12,784 nucleotides of DNA from an uncultured Saprospiraceae bacterium (GTDB taxonomy: Bacteria; Bacteroidota; Bacteroidia; Chitinophagales; Saprospiraceae): NCBI GenBank assembly GCA_937969485.1, contig CALBVQ010000037.1:1-12784 (forward strand), given 5' to 3'. A program made the position numbers and the translations under genes. Below, one piece after another: positions 1-7,010 of this stretch (positions within the stretch are counted from its first letter, which is position 1; every line of letters starts with the position of its first letter). The notes under the pieces were generated by a model, which was not told the DNA's origin, did not search any database, and saw only the letters and a program-made list of their open reading frames with translations.

Positions 1-245
1 TCTTCCATAGTGCGAAGTGAGGTAGCTGCAATATATTCATTATTGGATTTCTTGAGGTATGCATTTGATTCATTGGATTTGAGCTGCGCATTATAAGTAT
101 CAACAATGATTTCTACCTTCTCACCTGAAGACACCAAAAAAGGAGACACCGATGTAATGCCTGGTTTCAAAGGGACCAACATTCCCGCAAACAATGCATA
201 TAATAAAATGACAATTGTCACAATCTTCCACCACAATGACTTCAT
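1..245 (-). CDS. CcmC-like cytochrome c biogenesis protein, N-terminal part (cut by window edge)
   Basis: This reading frame starts at the ATG at 245-243 and runs off the left edge after 81 codons without a stop. The protein begins MKSLWWKIVTIVILLYALFA, which gives one hydrophobic segment at about residues 7-24. A polar stretch follows with a PLKPGITSVSP-like motif, and it looks extracytoplasmic. The gene starts 33 bp after the ccmB stop on the same strand, so the two are probably co-transcribed. In Bacteroidota, ccmB is commonly followed by a CcmC-type heme-handling membrane protein, and from memory several of these carry such an N-terminal extension (WWK, a hydrophobic segment, then a PL-PGI-VSP block) before the conserved CcmC core. 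That core would lie outside the window, so the identification rests on gene order and the N-terminal pattern only. It could instead be a separate membrane-anchored protein. Confidence 0.6.
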   Translation of the reverse strand, partial: MKSLWWKIVTIVILLYALFAGMLVPLKPGITSVSPFLVSSGEKVEIIVDTYNAQLKSNESNAYLKKSNNEYIAATSLRTME

Positions 246-278
246 CAAAGTTCGTTTTTTATGAATGAATGCCGATCC

Positions 279-935
279 TCATGATCGCCACAAAAATGGA
301 TAAATAATTACTGCAACTCCAAATAAAATCGCATCTATTCCAGCTAACAAGAATAGATCTGAATTAACATTAGTGTCATTAATAAAACCCAATGCATTAG
401 CTGTCACCTTTAGTAACAATAAAAGTATAGGAATGATTAAAGGTAAAGATAGAACTGACATCAAAACCGACTGGTTCGCTTGTTGTCCTAAAACGGAGGC
501 TACAAATGTAAAGCAAACTGAAACACCTATCGATCCAAGTGTGACCGCAGCAAAAAACAAGAAATAGTCTTTTATCGGATGAATAGTAAAGAGGCTCATT
601 GCCCCCATTAAGGCTACGCTAACTAAAAATAAAATGATTACATTATAAATTACCTTGGCTATTATAATTTCCCCAGGTTTCACTAGCTGATAGATGTAAA
701 GAAATTGTTTACTTGATTCAGCTGAGAAGCTTCTGATCAGAGCATTGAGCGCTGCAAAAATAAAAATAATCCAAAACAGGACATTCCAACTCATCGGTGT
801 AACCTGTTGAAAGGACTTGTAGATAATATATGAACTTACGACCACAAACATCAAGATCGCCCCTAGCACATACTTTTCTTTCCACTCTATCAAAAAATCC
901 TTTCTGACTAGAGCAGCGATATTGGAAAACTTCAT
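279..935 (-). CDS. ccmB: Heme exporter / cytochrome c maturation protein CcmB
   Basis: CcmB is the membrane subunit that works with the CcmA ATPase in cytochrome c maturation, where the complex releases holo-CcmE for heme delivery to apocytochromes. The 218-residue length is normal for the family. Six hydrophobic segments are visible at about residues 22-40, 50-68, 90-115, 123-148, 157-177 and 193-214. The short charged N-terminus (LVRKDFLIEWKEK) and the SLPLIIPILL stretch at 163-172 are typical of CcmB. The start is the ATG at 935-933; a TAnnTTTG box lies only five bases upstream of it. The CcmC-like gene follows 33 bp downstream. No ccmA is visible upstream: the next gene on that side is an unrelated secreted protein, separated by a terminator. 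In many Bacteroidota ccmA lies elsewhere or is unlinked. Confidence 0.93.
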   Translation of the reverse strand: MKFSNIAALVRKDFLIEWKEKYVLGAILMFVVVSSYIIYKSFQQVTPMSWNVLFWIIFIFAALNALIRSFSAESSKQFLYIYQLVKPGEIIIAKVIYNVIILFLVSVALMGAMSLFTIHPIKDYFLFFAAVTLGSIGVSVCFTFVASVLGQQANQSVLMSVLSLPLIIPILLLLLKVTANALGFINDTNVNSDLFLLAGIDAILFGVAVIIYPFLWRS

Positions 936-939
936 TAAG

Positions 940-947
940 CAAAGGTA
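940..947 (-). promoter_or_regulatory. Candidate -7 box (TACCTTTG) for ccmB
   Basis: The minus strand reads TACCTTTG, an exact match to the Bacteroidota -7 consensus TAnnTTTG, and it ends five bases before the ccmB ATG. It lies downstream of the terminator at 977-1009, so ccmB would have its own promoter. I see no clear TTTG-type -33 element 19-21 bp further upstream. If used, the transcript would start at or within a few bases of the start codon. Confidence 0.45.
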
Positions 948-976
948 AACTATTTCCCTTCTTTTTGGCAGTAGCC

Positions 977-1009
977 AAAAAAAAAGAGCCCTGAATAATC
1001 AGTGGCTCT
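977..1009 (-). terminator. Rho-independent terminator ahead of ccmB
   Basis: On the minus strand, AGAGCC and CTGA pair with TCAG and GGCTCT to form a hairpin (outer arms 985-990 and 1004-1009, inner arms 991-994 and 999-1002). The loop is four bases, with one unpaired base at 1003. A run of T (977-984) follows directly. It lies about 115 bp after the stop of the small secreted protein gene at 1123-1530 and about 40 bp before ccmB. It therefore most likely ends transcripts from the upstream gene; a role as an attenuator for ccm expression is possible but not shown. Confidence 0.85.
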
Positions 1010-1056
1010 AAAGGGTAATATCAAAGTTTTGTTGTCTAGCCCCTGATATTTTATTT

Positions 1057-1112
1057 CACCCGAATTATACATTAGGTTTTCGTCATGAGAGCTTTAAATG
1101 CAAATTTCGGTG
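1057..1112. repeat. Imperfect inverted repeat with CCGAA-TGCATT-type arms
   Basis: The arms are at 1057-1074 and 1095-1112, separated by a 20-base spacer. Allowing one or two single-base gaps, the left arm (CACCCGAATTATACATTA) resembles the reverse complement of the right arm (CACCGAAATTTGCATTTA). The pair lies between the stop of the small secreted protein gene and the terminator at 977-1009, so it would sit in that gene's 3' untranslated region. A 7-base perfect inverted repeat (AATATCA at 1017-1023, TGATATT at 1044-1050) lies next to it. A third copy of the arm sequence is at 12645-12661. Confidence 0.5.
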
Positions 1113-1122
1113 TTAATTACTT

Positions 1123-1530
1123 TTAAGAAGCCTTTATTGCATAAAAAACCTCTATTAAAGTATTTGCATTATCTACAATCATCTCGATTATATTGTCAGA
1201 GCCCGCATCAGGATATGCATCTCGTGCTTTTTGATCCTTATATACCTTTATTTCCTTGATAAAAGAAGGTTCAACAGCACTTGTCAATTGCTCTCCTACA
1301 TAATGTAATTCCAAAAACTGTGCCGAAACTAAAACTTTAACATTTTCGGCCTCCATGTCCTTTATCTTTTGAAACTGCTTTCTGTTCTCATCAGTAGCAG
1401 GAACCTTAATAACAAACAATATAGAATTGTTTACTGAAAATTGAGTCGCAACTGATATGGTGCTGTCACCATTACTAAATGATGTAAATACTACAAAGCA
1501 TATTAGTATTGACATTAGTAGGTACTTCAT
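1123..1530 (-). CDS. Small secreted or periplasmic protein of unknown function
   Basis: I do not recognise this 135-residue protein. It starts with a clear export signal: a Lys at position 2, then a hydrophobic core at about residues 4-18 (LLMSILICFVVFTSF) and a likely cleavage site around SFSNG-DS. The Cys at residue 11 is inside the hydrophobic core and does not form a lipobox. The mature part is mixed alpha/beta in character with alternating hydrophobic residues (for example ILFVIKV and VKVLVSAQFLELHYV) and no cysteines, so it may be a small soluble periplasmic domain. It lies 126 bp downstream of purM on the same strand and is separated from ccmB by a terminator, so it could be transcribed alone or by read-through from purM. 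The start is the ATG at 1530-1528. Nothing in the sequence supports a specific function. Confidence 0.75.
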   Translation of the reverse strand: MKYLLMSILICFVVFTSFSNGDSTISVATQFSVNNSILFVIKVPATDENRKQFQKIKDMEAENVKVLVSAQFLELHYVGEQLTSAVEPSFIKEIKVYKDQKARDAYPDAGSDNIIEMIVDNANTLIEVFYAIKAS

Positions 1531-1656
1531 CTTAAACTATTTGGTTATAATATTAGGACATAATTTTCTTTGATAGCCCCTACTCTATTGATGCTCATAT
1601 TTCTTTAGCAAGAGCAATGAATATTAGCTTTTTCCAAAGACAATCCGTAAAATCGA

Positions 1657-2832
1657 CTAGAAATGAGAATAACTTATTTTTTCTCCGTTTGTAACTAAAG
1701 TCAATTCTGGAGATTCAGAACTCTCTACCTTGCCTATTACCTTGGCATCAATATTAAAGCTCTTGCTAATTGCGATCAATTCACTCGCGACAGACTCATC
1801 TACATACATTTCAAGACGGTGTCCCATATTAAAAACTTGGTACATTTCTTTCAATGCAGTACCAGATTCCTCCTGTATATGCTGAAAAAGCGGTGGAATA
1901 TCAAATAGGTCATCCTTAATTATATGCACATTATTCACAAATTTCATCACCTTTGTTTGAGCCCCTCCTGAGCAGTGAATCATGCCATGTATTCCGTTCT
2001 TACAAACTTTCAATGCTTGCTTGATCAAGGGAAGGTATGTTCTTGTAGGTGACAAAACAAGCTGTCCCATATTTACTCCTTCTATCATCGAGGGATCGGT
2101 TAATTTCTTCGAACCAGAATAAATAAACTCTTTACTCACATTGGGATCGTATGACTCTGGATACTTTGTCGCATAGCTGTGATCAAAAACATCATGTCTA
2201 CCACTTGTGAGACCATTGGACCCCATCCCACCGTTATACTCCGTTTCGTAACTTGCTTGCCCATACGAAGCAAAACCCACGATTACCTGTCCAGCTTTTA
2301 TATCATTTACAACAAGATCCTTTCTCGGTATTCTAGCGAATGTGGTATACCCAACATCAATCGTTCTCACAATATCACCTACATCCGCAGTCTCTCCTCC
2401 AGCCAAAGTAATCCGAACATCATTCTCGTTCATCAATTCAATAAACTCGTTGCAAGATTCTATAATTTCTGAAATTACCTCACCCGGAATCAGCTTGTAA
2501 TTTCGACCTATTGTAGATGATAGAATAATGTTATCAACTGCACCGACGCAAGCCATGTCATCAACATTCATAACTATCGCATCTTGAGCGATTCCTTTCC
2601 ACACACTTATGTCACCTGTCTCTTTCCAATAAATATAGGCCAAGCTACCTTTCGTACCAGCAGTATCAGCATGCATTATGTTGCAATAAGCATCGTCCCC
2701 AGCCACATAGTCTGGCATTATTTTACAAAATGCGTTCGGAAAAAGTCCTTTATCCAAATTCTTGATAGCTTTGTGCACATCATCCTTAGTGGCAGATACA
2801 CCACGTGCGGAATATTTATGAGAATCGTTCAT
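1657..2832 (-). CDS. purM: Phosphoribosylformylglycinamidine cyclo-ligase (AIR synthetase) PurM
   Basis: PurM is the cytosolic enzyme that closes formylglycinamidine ribonucleotide to aminoimidazole ribonucleotide with ATP, the fifth step of purine synthesis (EC 6.3.3.1). Visible family motifs are HADTAGTKG at residues 54-62, the acidic DDMACVGA at 91-98, AGGETAD at 144-150, SNGLTSGRH at 205-213, SPTRTYL at 261-267, HCSGGAQTK at 286-294 and FNMGHRLEMYV at 334-344. At 391 residues it is longer than the roughly 345-residue E. coli enzyme. The length and motif spellings match the form found across Bacteroidota, including the N-terminal YSARGVSATKDDVHKAIKN block. The start is the ATG at 2832-2830, with a TATATTTG box about 20 bp upstream. 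No other purine gene is next to it. Confidence 0.96.
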   Translation of the reverse strand: MNDSHKYSARGVSATKDDVHKAIKNLDKGLFPNAFCKIMPDYVAGDDAYCNIMHADTAGTKGSLAYIYWKETGDISVWKGIAQDAIVMNVDDMACVGAVDNIILSSTIGRNYKLIPGEVISEIIESCNEFIELMNENDVRITLAGGETADVGDIVRTIDVGYTTFARIPRKDLVVNDIKAGQVIVGFASYGQASYETEYNGGMGSNGLTSGRHDVFDHSYATKYPESYDPNVSKEFIYSGSKKLTDPSMIEGVNMGQLVLSPTRTYLPLIKQALKVCKNGIHGMIHCSGGAQTKVMKFVNNVHIIKDDLFDIPPLFQHIQEESGTALKEMYQVFNMGHRLEMYVDESVASELIAISKSFNIDAKVIGKVESSESPELTLVTNGEKISYSHF

Positions 2833-2852
2833 TCAATTGTTAATTTAAGCCG

Positions 2853-2860
2853 CAAATATA
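2853..2860 (-). promoter_or_regulatory. Candidate -7 box (TATATTTG) for purM
   Basis: The minus strand carries TATATTTG followed by CGG, an exact match to the Bacteroidota TAnnTTTG consensus, 20 bp before the purM ATG. A start site about six bases downstream would leave a leader of roughly 15 nt. No convincing TTTG -33 element is visible at the usual distance. Confidence 0.55.
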
Positions 2861-3217
2861 GTTATACATGGTAAATATTAGATTTCTATGATAAGTGAAT
2901 TATTAATTTAAGTAATTATGCCAATTTATGTATAAAAATACGGTTTACTTGGATCTAAACTAATTACTGTTCTTTACTAAACTCTAACGATCTAAGGCTA
3001 TGCCTATGTGGCGAATTTACTTTTATAAGTCCGAAATACTCCGCAGAAAATGACTACACTATTCAATATCGGCAGAATTGTCTGTCCGAGCTACTTAATT
3101 TATAAATTCCAGACGTTTTCCGGTTTTGATCGCAAAATTGCCATTCGAAACTTACATGGTATGATAATTGCACGGTTGATATATGATGGCAATGTCATCA
3201 CTGTTAAAACCAATAAG

Positions 3218-3247
3218 GCAGTTCAGTGCAAACTGAACTGCTTTTTT
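3218..3247. terminator. Hairpin terminator abutting the smc stop codon
   Basis: A perfect 9-bp stem (GCAGTTCAG at 3218-3226, CTGAACTGC at 3233-3241) encloses a 6-base loop. On the plus strand it is followed directly by six T (3242-3247), a textbook rho-independent terminator. On the minus strand it begins six bases after the smc TAG stop and is followed by the weaker tail CTTATTGGTTTT. By position it is the natural terminator for smc and may work in both directions. The stronger U-tract, however, points to plus-strand transcription coming from the gap on its left. Confidence 0.75.
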
Positions 3248-6200
3248 CTATTGAACAGCCTCCGCCATCACAGTGTTATGCTCATAATTTCTGAAATCTA
3301 CTTGACTAACACCAGAAACTCCCTTCTCCTCCATATACACACCATATAGAACGTCAAGCTCAGCCATGGTTGCTTTATTGTGAGTTACAACCAAAAATTG
3401 CGAATCTTGTGAAAATGCACGAATAATATTCGTAAACTTCTGTACATTATGATCATCAAGCGGGGCATCCACTTCATCGAATATACAAAACGGAGCAGGT
3501 TTCAATAAGTACAAACTAAACAATAATGCTGAGGCTGTCAATGTCTTTTCTCCCCCACTAAGTTGTGAAAGTGATTGTGGGCGCTTTCCTTTTGGCTTTG
3601 CTATTATTTCAATGCCACTATTCAGAGGATCCTCAGGATTGAGAAGAATCAAGTCGCAGTTGTCATCTTGGGTAAATAAAGATCTGAACACTGTAATAAA
3701 ATGTCCTCGGATTTCAGCAAATGCATCAAGGAAGAGTTTTGTCGCAGTAGTCTCTATCTCCTTCATAGTCTTCACTAACATATCCTTTGCCTCATTGATA
3801 TCGTCACGCTGAGTAACAATCGTAGCTTTTCTCTCTTCCATTTCATTATATGCCTCCACAGCCATTGGGTTTATCTCCCCAAAGTTCGACAACCTGTTTT
3901 GCATTTTCTCGATCTGCAATTCTTGCTCATCTAGAGAGAAGTCTTCAGGAATCTCAACTTCTACATCATCGATATTTTCAGAAAACTCAATAGTTACACG
4001 CTGCTTGATACCCTGCAGCTTAAATTTAATATCGGTGGCTTTATCTCTTTTATGATTTACCTCAGATTGAATTTCGTTGAATTCTTTGTTCAGCTTTCGC
4101 AATTCATTTTCTTCAGTTGTAATCTTTTCCTTTGCCTCGAAATAAGATAGTTCAATTCCTCCCAAATCTGCTTTTTCCGCTTTCCTTATTTCATAGTCTT
4201 TTAGTAGCTCAGTTTTGATCGTTCGCAATTCGGCTTGTCTTGAAGTCTCTTTACCTTTTTCTCTTTGAATACTTTGCTGTACGGCAGTCACTTCAGCTTC
4301 CGTCTCCTTAATCTTCTCATTAACTTGGATAAGATTATTGTGAAAGGTTTCCACTGTATTCTGTTGACGAATCATCTCAATATTCGCCTCGTTAGTCTCT
4401 TTACTTAAAACTGAAAGTTGCTCGGTTAATCTTGTTAAAGCACTTTCCTCACCAGCAGCTGGAGAATACTGAGAAAGCACATGAGTGAGTTCCTCTTTCT
4501 TCTGCTCTAATTCTACTAGTTTGCTTGTATTGTTAGCTAAAGTTTGTTGTTGAGTCTGTAGCGTTACTTGCTGTTCTTTTAGTTGCTTGTTTAGTGAATC
4601 AAAGGAAGCTTGCTGCTTAAATAATTCTCTGTTTTTACTATTTAGAGCGTCTTGGGCAGAATTAATTTCCTTTTGAAAATCCCTCTGCTTCCACTGCTCT
4701 CTCTCTTTTTGTAGATCAGAAATTCTATTCAGGACTTTTTGTTCTTGATTGATGAGCGTTTGATAGGAGTCCTGAAGTTTCTTGAGTTTACTTTTCCTGC
4801 CTATTTTATTGGAATCAAAGTGAGAAAGGCTTCCGCCAAAAATTTGCCCGTTCTTAACTAAAAGTGTTCCATCTTGGTTAGCTAAACCATACTTAAACAT
4901 GGATGGATCTTTCACTTCTTTCCCTTTGATCACATAGAGTTCATACAAAAGGTATTCTATGAGATTTTTGTACTTGGCATCAAACTCCAATTTATCCAGA
5001 ATAGCCTCATGTGTAGCTTTTCGCTCTGTTTCAAGTGCGGGAATATGTTCTAGCACAAAAAAGCGGGCTTTTCCTCTATTATTTGCTATCAACAGGTCAA
5101 CCGCTTCAATCGCCTCTTGGTAAGTATCTACAATAAAATACTCAAGATATTCACCTAAAACAAGTTCAATAAGAGGACGATCAGCATCTTCACAATTGAT
5201 ATGGTCGCTCAGCATAACTTTCTTACCCTTCCATTCCTTTTGTAGAAATTTTATCGACTCAGAATACCCTTCAAACTTATTAATAATACTTTCCAATAAA
5301 GAAATTTCATTCTTCTTTACATCCATTTGCCTTTGGGCAATTCGATGTGCATTTCTTTCTGTTTCAAGATGATCGTCAAGCAGAAGAAGTCTTTCCTTCT
5401 GCTTAGAGTCATTATCTTTCAAGTCTGCGAGTTTACTATCTATTGAGGAAATTTCCTTTTGGGTTAAACCCAAAAGGTCTTCTTCTTCTTTCAACTTGGA
5501 CAATAACTCAGTATCTCTATTGCTAAGATAATTTATTGTATTTTCTGCTTGTTGTATCTTATTGGTACTAATTGCGTGTTCTCTTTCCACTGCAAGAAGC
5601 TGCTTTTCCCATTCAAGTTTTTCTTGCGCTTTTTGCTCGACAGTTGCCTTATTACGGTTGTATTCATCTTTTAGTTTGTCTTGGGATTCCTTTAGGGCAT
5701 TAAAATCTGACGTAAGAGTTTCCAAAATTGCTTGTTCCTCTTTCAATTTGACATTGAGTCTCATTGTTTCGGCAACTAGTTCTTCGGTTCTTTCTTTTAA
5801 TATCTTTTCCCTGTGACCTAATCCGCTCAGTTTTTCGTCGCTGAAGGATATTTCTTTAATTAGAATTTCCTTCCTATTCTCTCTACGTCTTATTTCATCA
5901 GTGATTCCACTAATTTTCTGCTGGAAAAGAGATAGCTGCTTTTCATCGTTGATGTTCTTGAGTTTTTGTTTTTCAAGATGCGCTTCTTTCGTATTGATAA
6001 GTGAACGAAGCTCGTTGTATCTAACACTGAGTTTGATCACCTCCTTATCAATGGACATGTATTCATCACGTAGAACTGATCGTTTAGCAAAATGAAACAC
6101 CAAGCTTAGATCTTTATACTTAGCTTTCAGTTCAAGATACTTTCTTGCTCTTTTCGCTTGTTTTTCGAGGCCTTTCAGATTTCCATCGATTTCAAACAGT

Positions 6201-6781
6201 AAATCTTCTACCCTATCTAGATCTGTTTGAGTCAAGGACAACTTGGACAAGGTTTCTTTTTTACGTGACTTATATTTAGAAACGCCTGCAGCTTGCTCGA
6301 ACATTTTACGACGAGCGTGCTCCTTATCTTGCAGAATTGCGTCAACCATTCCTAGCTCGATGATCGCATATGAATTGGAGCCTATACCAGTATCTACAAG
6401 TAGACTCTTTATATCCTTGAGTCTACATTGTACCTCATTAAGTTTATACTCAGACTCTCCACTGCGGTACAGAGTACGGGTAACTTTAACAATATTGTAG
6501 TCTGAAGGAAGGATTCCCTTGCTATTTTCGAAGACAATAGACACTTCAGCTGTAGCCGCTTTCTTTCTCTTTTTAGTACCGTTGAAAATAACATCTTGCA
6601 TTTTCTCTAACCTAAGTTCCCTGGATTTCTGTTCTCCGAGTACCCACCGAATAGCATCGATTATATTGGACTTCCCAGCCCCATTGGGTCCTACGATACC
6701 AGTCACACTTTCATTGAAGTGAATTACGGTTTCCTTTGCGAAGGATTTAAAGCCTTTTATTTCAAGAGATAGTAAACGCAT
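3248..6781 (-). CDS. smc: Chromosome segregation / condensin ATPase SMC
   Basis: SMC is the long coiled-coil ATPase that dimerises through its hinge and, with ScpA and ScpB, extrudes and organises DNA on the nucleoid. With the start chosen here the protein has 1177 residues, normal for bacterial SMC. Walker A is GPNGAGKSN at 31-39. Coiled coil runs from about 175 to 500 and from about 660 to 930. The hinge lies at about 505-650 and includes the Gly-containing KNGQIFGGS. The ABC signature is LSQLSGGEKTL at 1071-1081, Walker B is FCIFDEVDAPLDD at 1098-1110 and the switch His is in VVTHNKATMA at 1131-1140. An upstream in-frame ATG at 6832 would add 17 residues. I prefer the ATG at 6781-6779 because MRLLSLEIKGFKSF is where the family begins and a promoter box lies between the two ATGs. 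ScpA and ScpB are not in the window. Confidence 0.97.
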   Translation of the reverse strand: MRLLSLEIKGFKSFAKETVIHFNESVTGIVGPNGAGKSNIIDAIRWVLGEQKSRELRLEKMQDVIFNGTKKRKKAATAEVSIVFENSKGILPSDYNIVKVTRTLYRSGESEYKLNEVQCRLKDIKSLLVDTGIGSNSYAIIELGMVDAILQDKEHARRKMFEQAAGVSKYKSRKKETLSKLSLTQTDLDRVEDLLFEIDGNLKGLEKQAKRARKYLELKAKYKDLSLVFHFAKRSVLRDEYMSIDKEVIKLSVRYNELRSLINTKEAHLEKQKLKNINDEKQLSLFQQKISGITDEIRRRENRKEILIKEISFSDEKLSGLGHREKILKERTEELVAETMRLNVKLKEEQAILETLTSDFNALKESQDKLKDEYNRNKATVEQKAQEKLEWEKQLLAVEREHAISTNKIQQAENTINYLSNRDTELLSKLKEEEDLLGLTQKEISSIDSKLADLKDNDSKQKERLLLLDDHLETERNAHRIAQRQMDVKKNEISLLESIINKFEGYSESIKFLQKEWKGKKVMLSDHINCEDADRPLIELVLGEYLEYFIVDTYQEAIEAVDLLIANNRGKARFFVLEHIPALETERKATHEAILDKLEFDAKYKNLIEYLLYELYVIKGKEVKDPSMFKYGLANQDGTLLVKNGQIFGGSLSHFDSNKIGRKSKLKKLQDSYQTLINQEQKVLNRISDLQKEREQWKQRDFQKEINSAQDALNSKNRELFKQQASFDSLNKQLKEQQVTLQTQQQTLANNTSKLVELEQKKEELTHVLSQYSPAAGEESALTRLTEQLSVLSKETNEANIEMIRQQNTVETFHNNLIQVNEKIKETEAEVTAVQQSIQREKGKETSRQAELRTIKTELLKDYEIRKAEKADLGGIELSYFEAKEKITTEENELRKLNKEFNEIQSEVNHKRDKATDIKFKLQGIKQRVTIEFSENIDDVEVEIPEDFSLDEQELQIEKMQNRLSNFGEINPMAVEAYNEMEERKATIVTQRDDINEAKDMLVKTMKEIETTATKLFLDAFAEIRGHFITVFRSLFTQDDNCDLILLNPEDPLNSGIEIIAKPKGKRPQSLSQLSGGEKTLTASALLFSLYLLKPAPFCIFDEVDAPLDDHNVQKFTNIIRAFSQDSQFLVVTHNKATMAELDVLYGVYMEEKGVSGVSQVDFRNYEHNTVMAEAVQ

Positions 6782-6787
6782 AGCCCG

Positions 6788-6795
6788 CAAATGTA
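6788..6795 (-). promoter_or_regulatory. Candidate -7 box (TACATTTG) for smc
   Basis: The minus strand reads TACATTTGCGGGCT directly before the chosen smc ATG. TACATTTG is an exact TAnnTTTG match, and it shares the ATTTGCGG core with the purM box. With only six bases between the box and the ATG, transcription would start at or next to the start codon, which would exclude the upstream ATG at 6832. A T-rich stretch lies near the -33 position, but there is no clear TTTG there. Confidence 0.5.
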
Positions 6796-6824
6796 CGAGA
6801 CAAAGTAGAATCGATGAAAAAAAG

Positions 6825-6876
6825 TTTTCCACACTGCTGATAACTAGCAGAGCTTTATGAACATTTTCGTGGAAAA
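6825..6876. repeat. Inverted repeat in the smc-topB divergent region
   Basis: TTTTCCAC at 6825-6832 and GTGGAAAA at 6869-6876 are perfect 8-bp inverted copies separated by 36 bp. A smaller stem (CTGCT at 6834-6838, AGCAG at 6846-6850) lies between them. The left arm with its next base reads TTTTCCACA, one base from the DnaA-box consensus TTATCCACA. The repeat lies within the 229-bp region from which smc and topB diverge, so a shared operator is possible. Nothing else identifies a binding protein. Confidence 0.35.
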
Positions 6877-7010
6877 GAATTCAACATTGTGCAAAACTAT
6901 GATGCAGCAATGCGCTTTGAATAGCACCAATTAAGGTTGAAATTACCTACATGATTAATCAAAAGCGTAAAAAGCGCTATAAGCTAAAAATTAACTACTA
7001 GCTTTACAGG

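Larger units (their letters stand above)
2833..3247. other. 415-bp gene-free gap between smc and purM
   Basis: This AT-rich stretch contains the purM promoter box at its left end and a strong hairpin at its right end. In between I see an 8-bp perfect inverted repeat (ATTGCCAT at 3137-3144, ATGGCAAT at 3186-3193). No tRNA, tmRNA, RNase P RNA or SRP RNA signature is recognisable. An open frame at 3050-3349 on the plus strand has no recognisable protein character and runs across the terminator and the smc stop, so I do not call it. A 34-codon frame on the minus strand is equally unconvincing. I found no exact TAnnTTTG box on the plus strand here. Confidence 0.5.

Noticed and set aside
718..978. 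Minus-strand frame overlapping the start of ccmB
   Set aside because: It overlaps ccmB in another frame and begins at the terminator T-run; no family pattern is seen.
3050..3349. Plus-strand open frame of 99 codons in the smc-purM gap
   Set aside because: It runs through the strong terminator hairpin and into the 3' end of smc on the other strand, and its protein has no recognisable pattern.
6409..6594. Second minus-strand frame inside smc
   Set aside because: It is a shadow frame within the highly conserved SMC head domain and has no protein character of its own.
6825..6876. Possible replication origin from DnaA-box-like sequences between smc and topB
   Set aside because: There are only two near-matches, there is no AT-rich unwinding repeat beside them, and the flanking genes are not typical origin neighbours.
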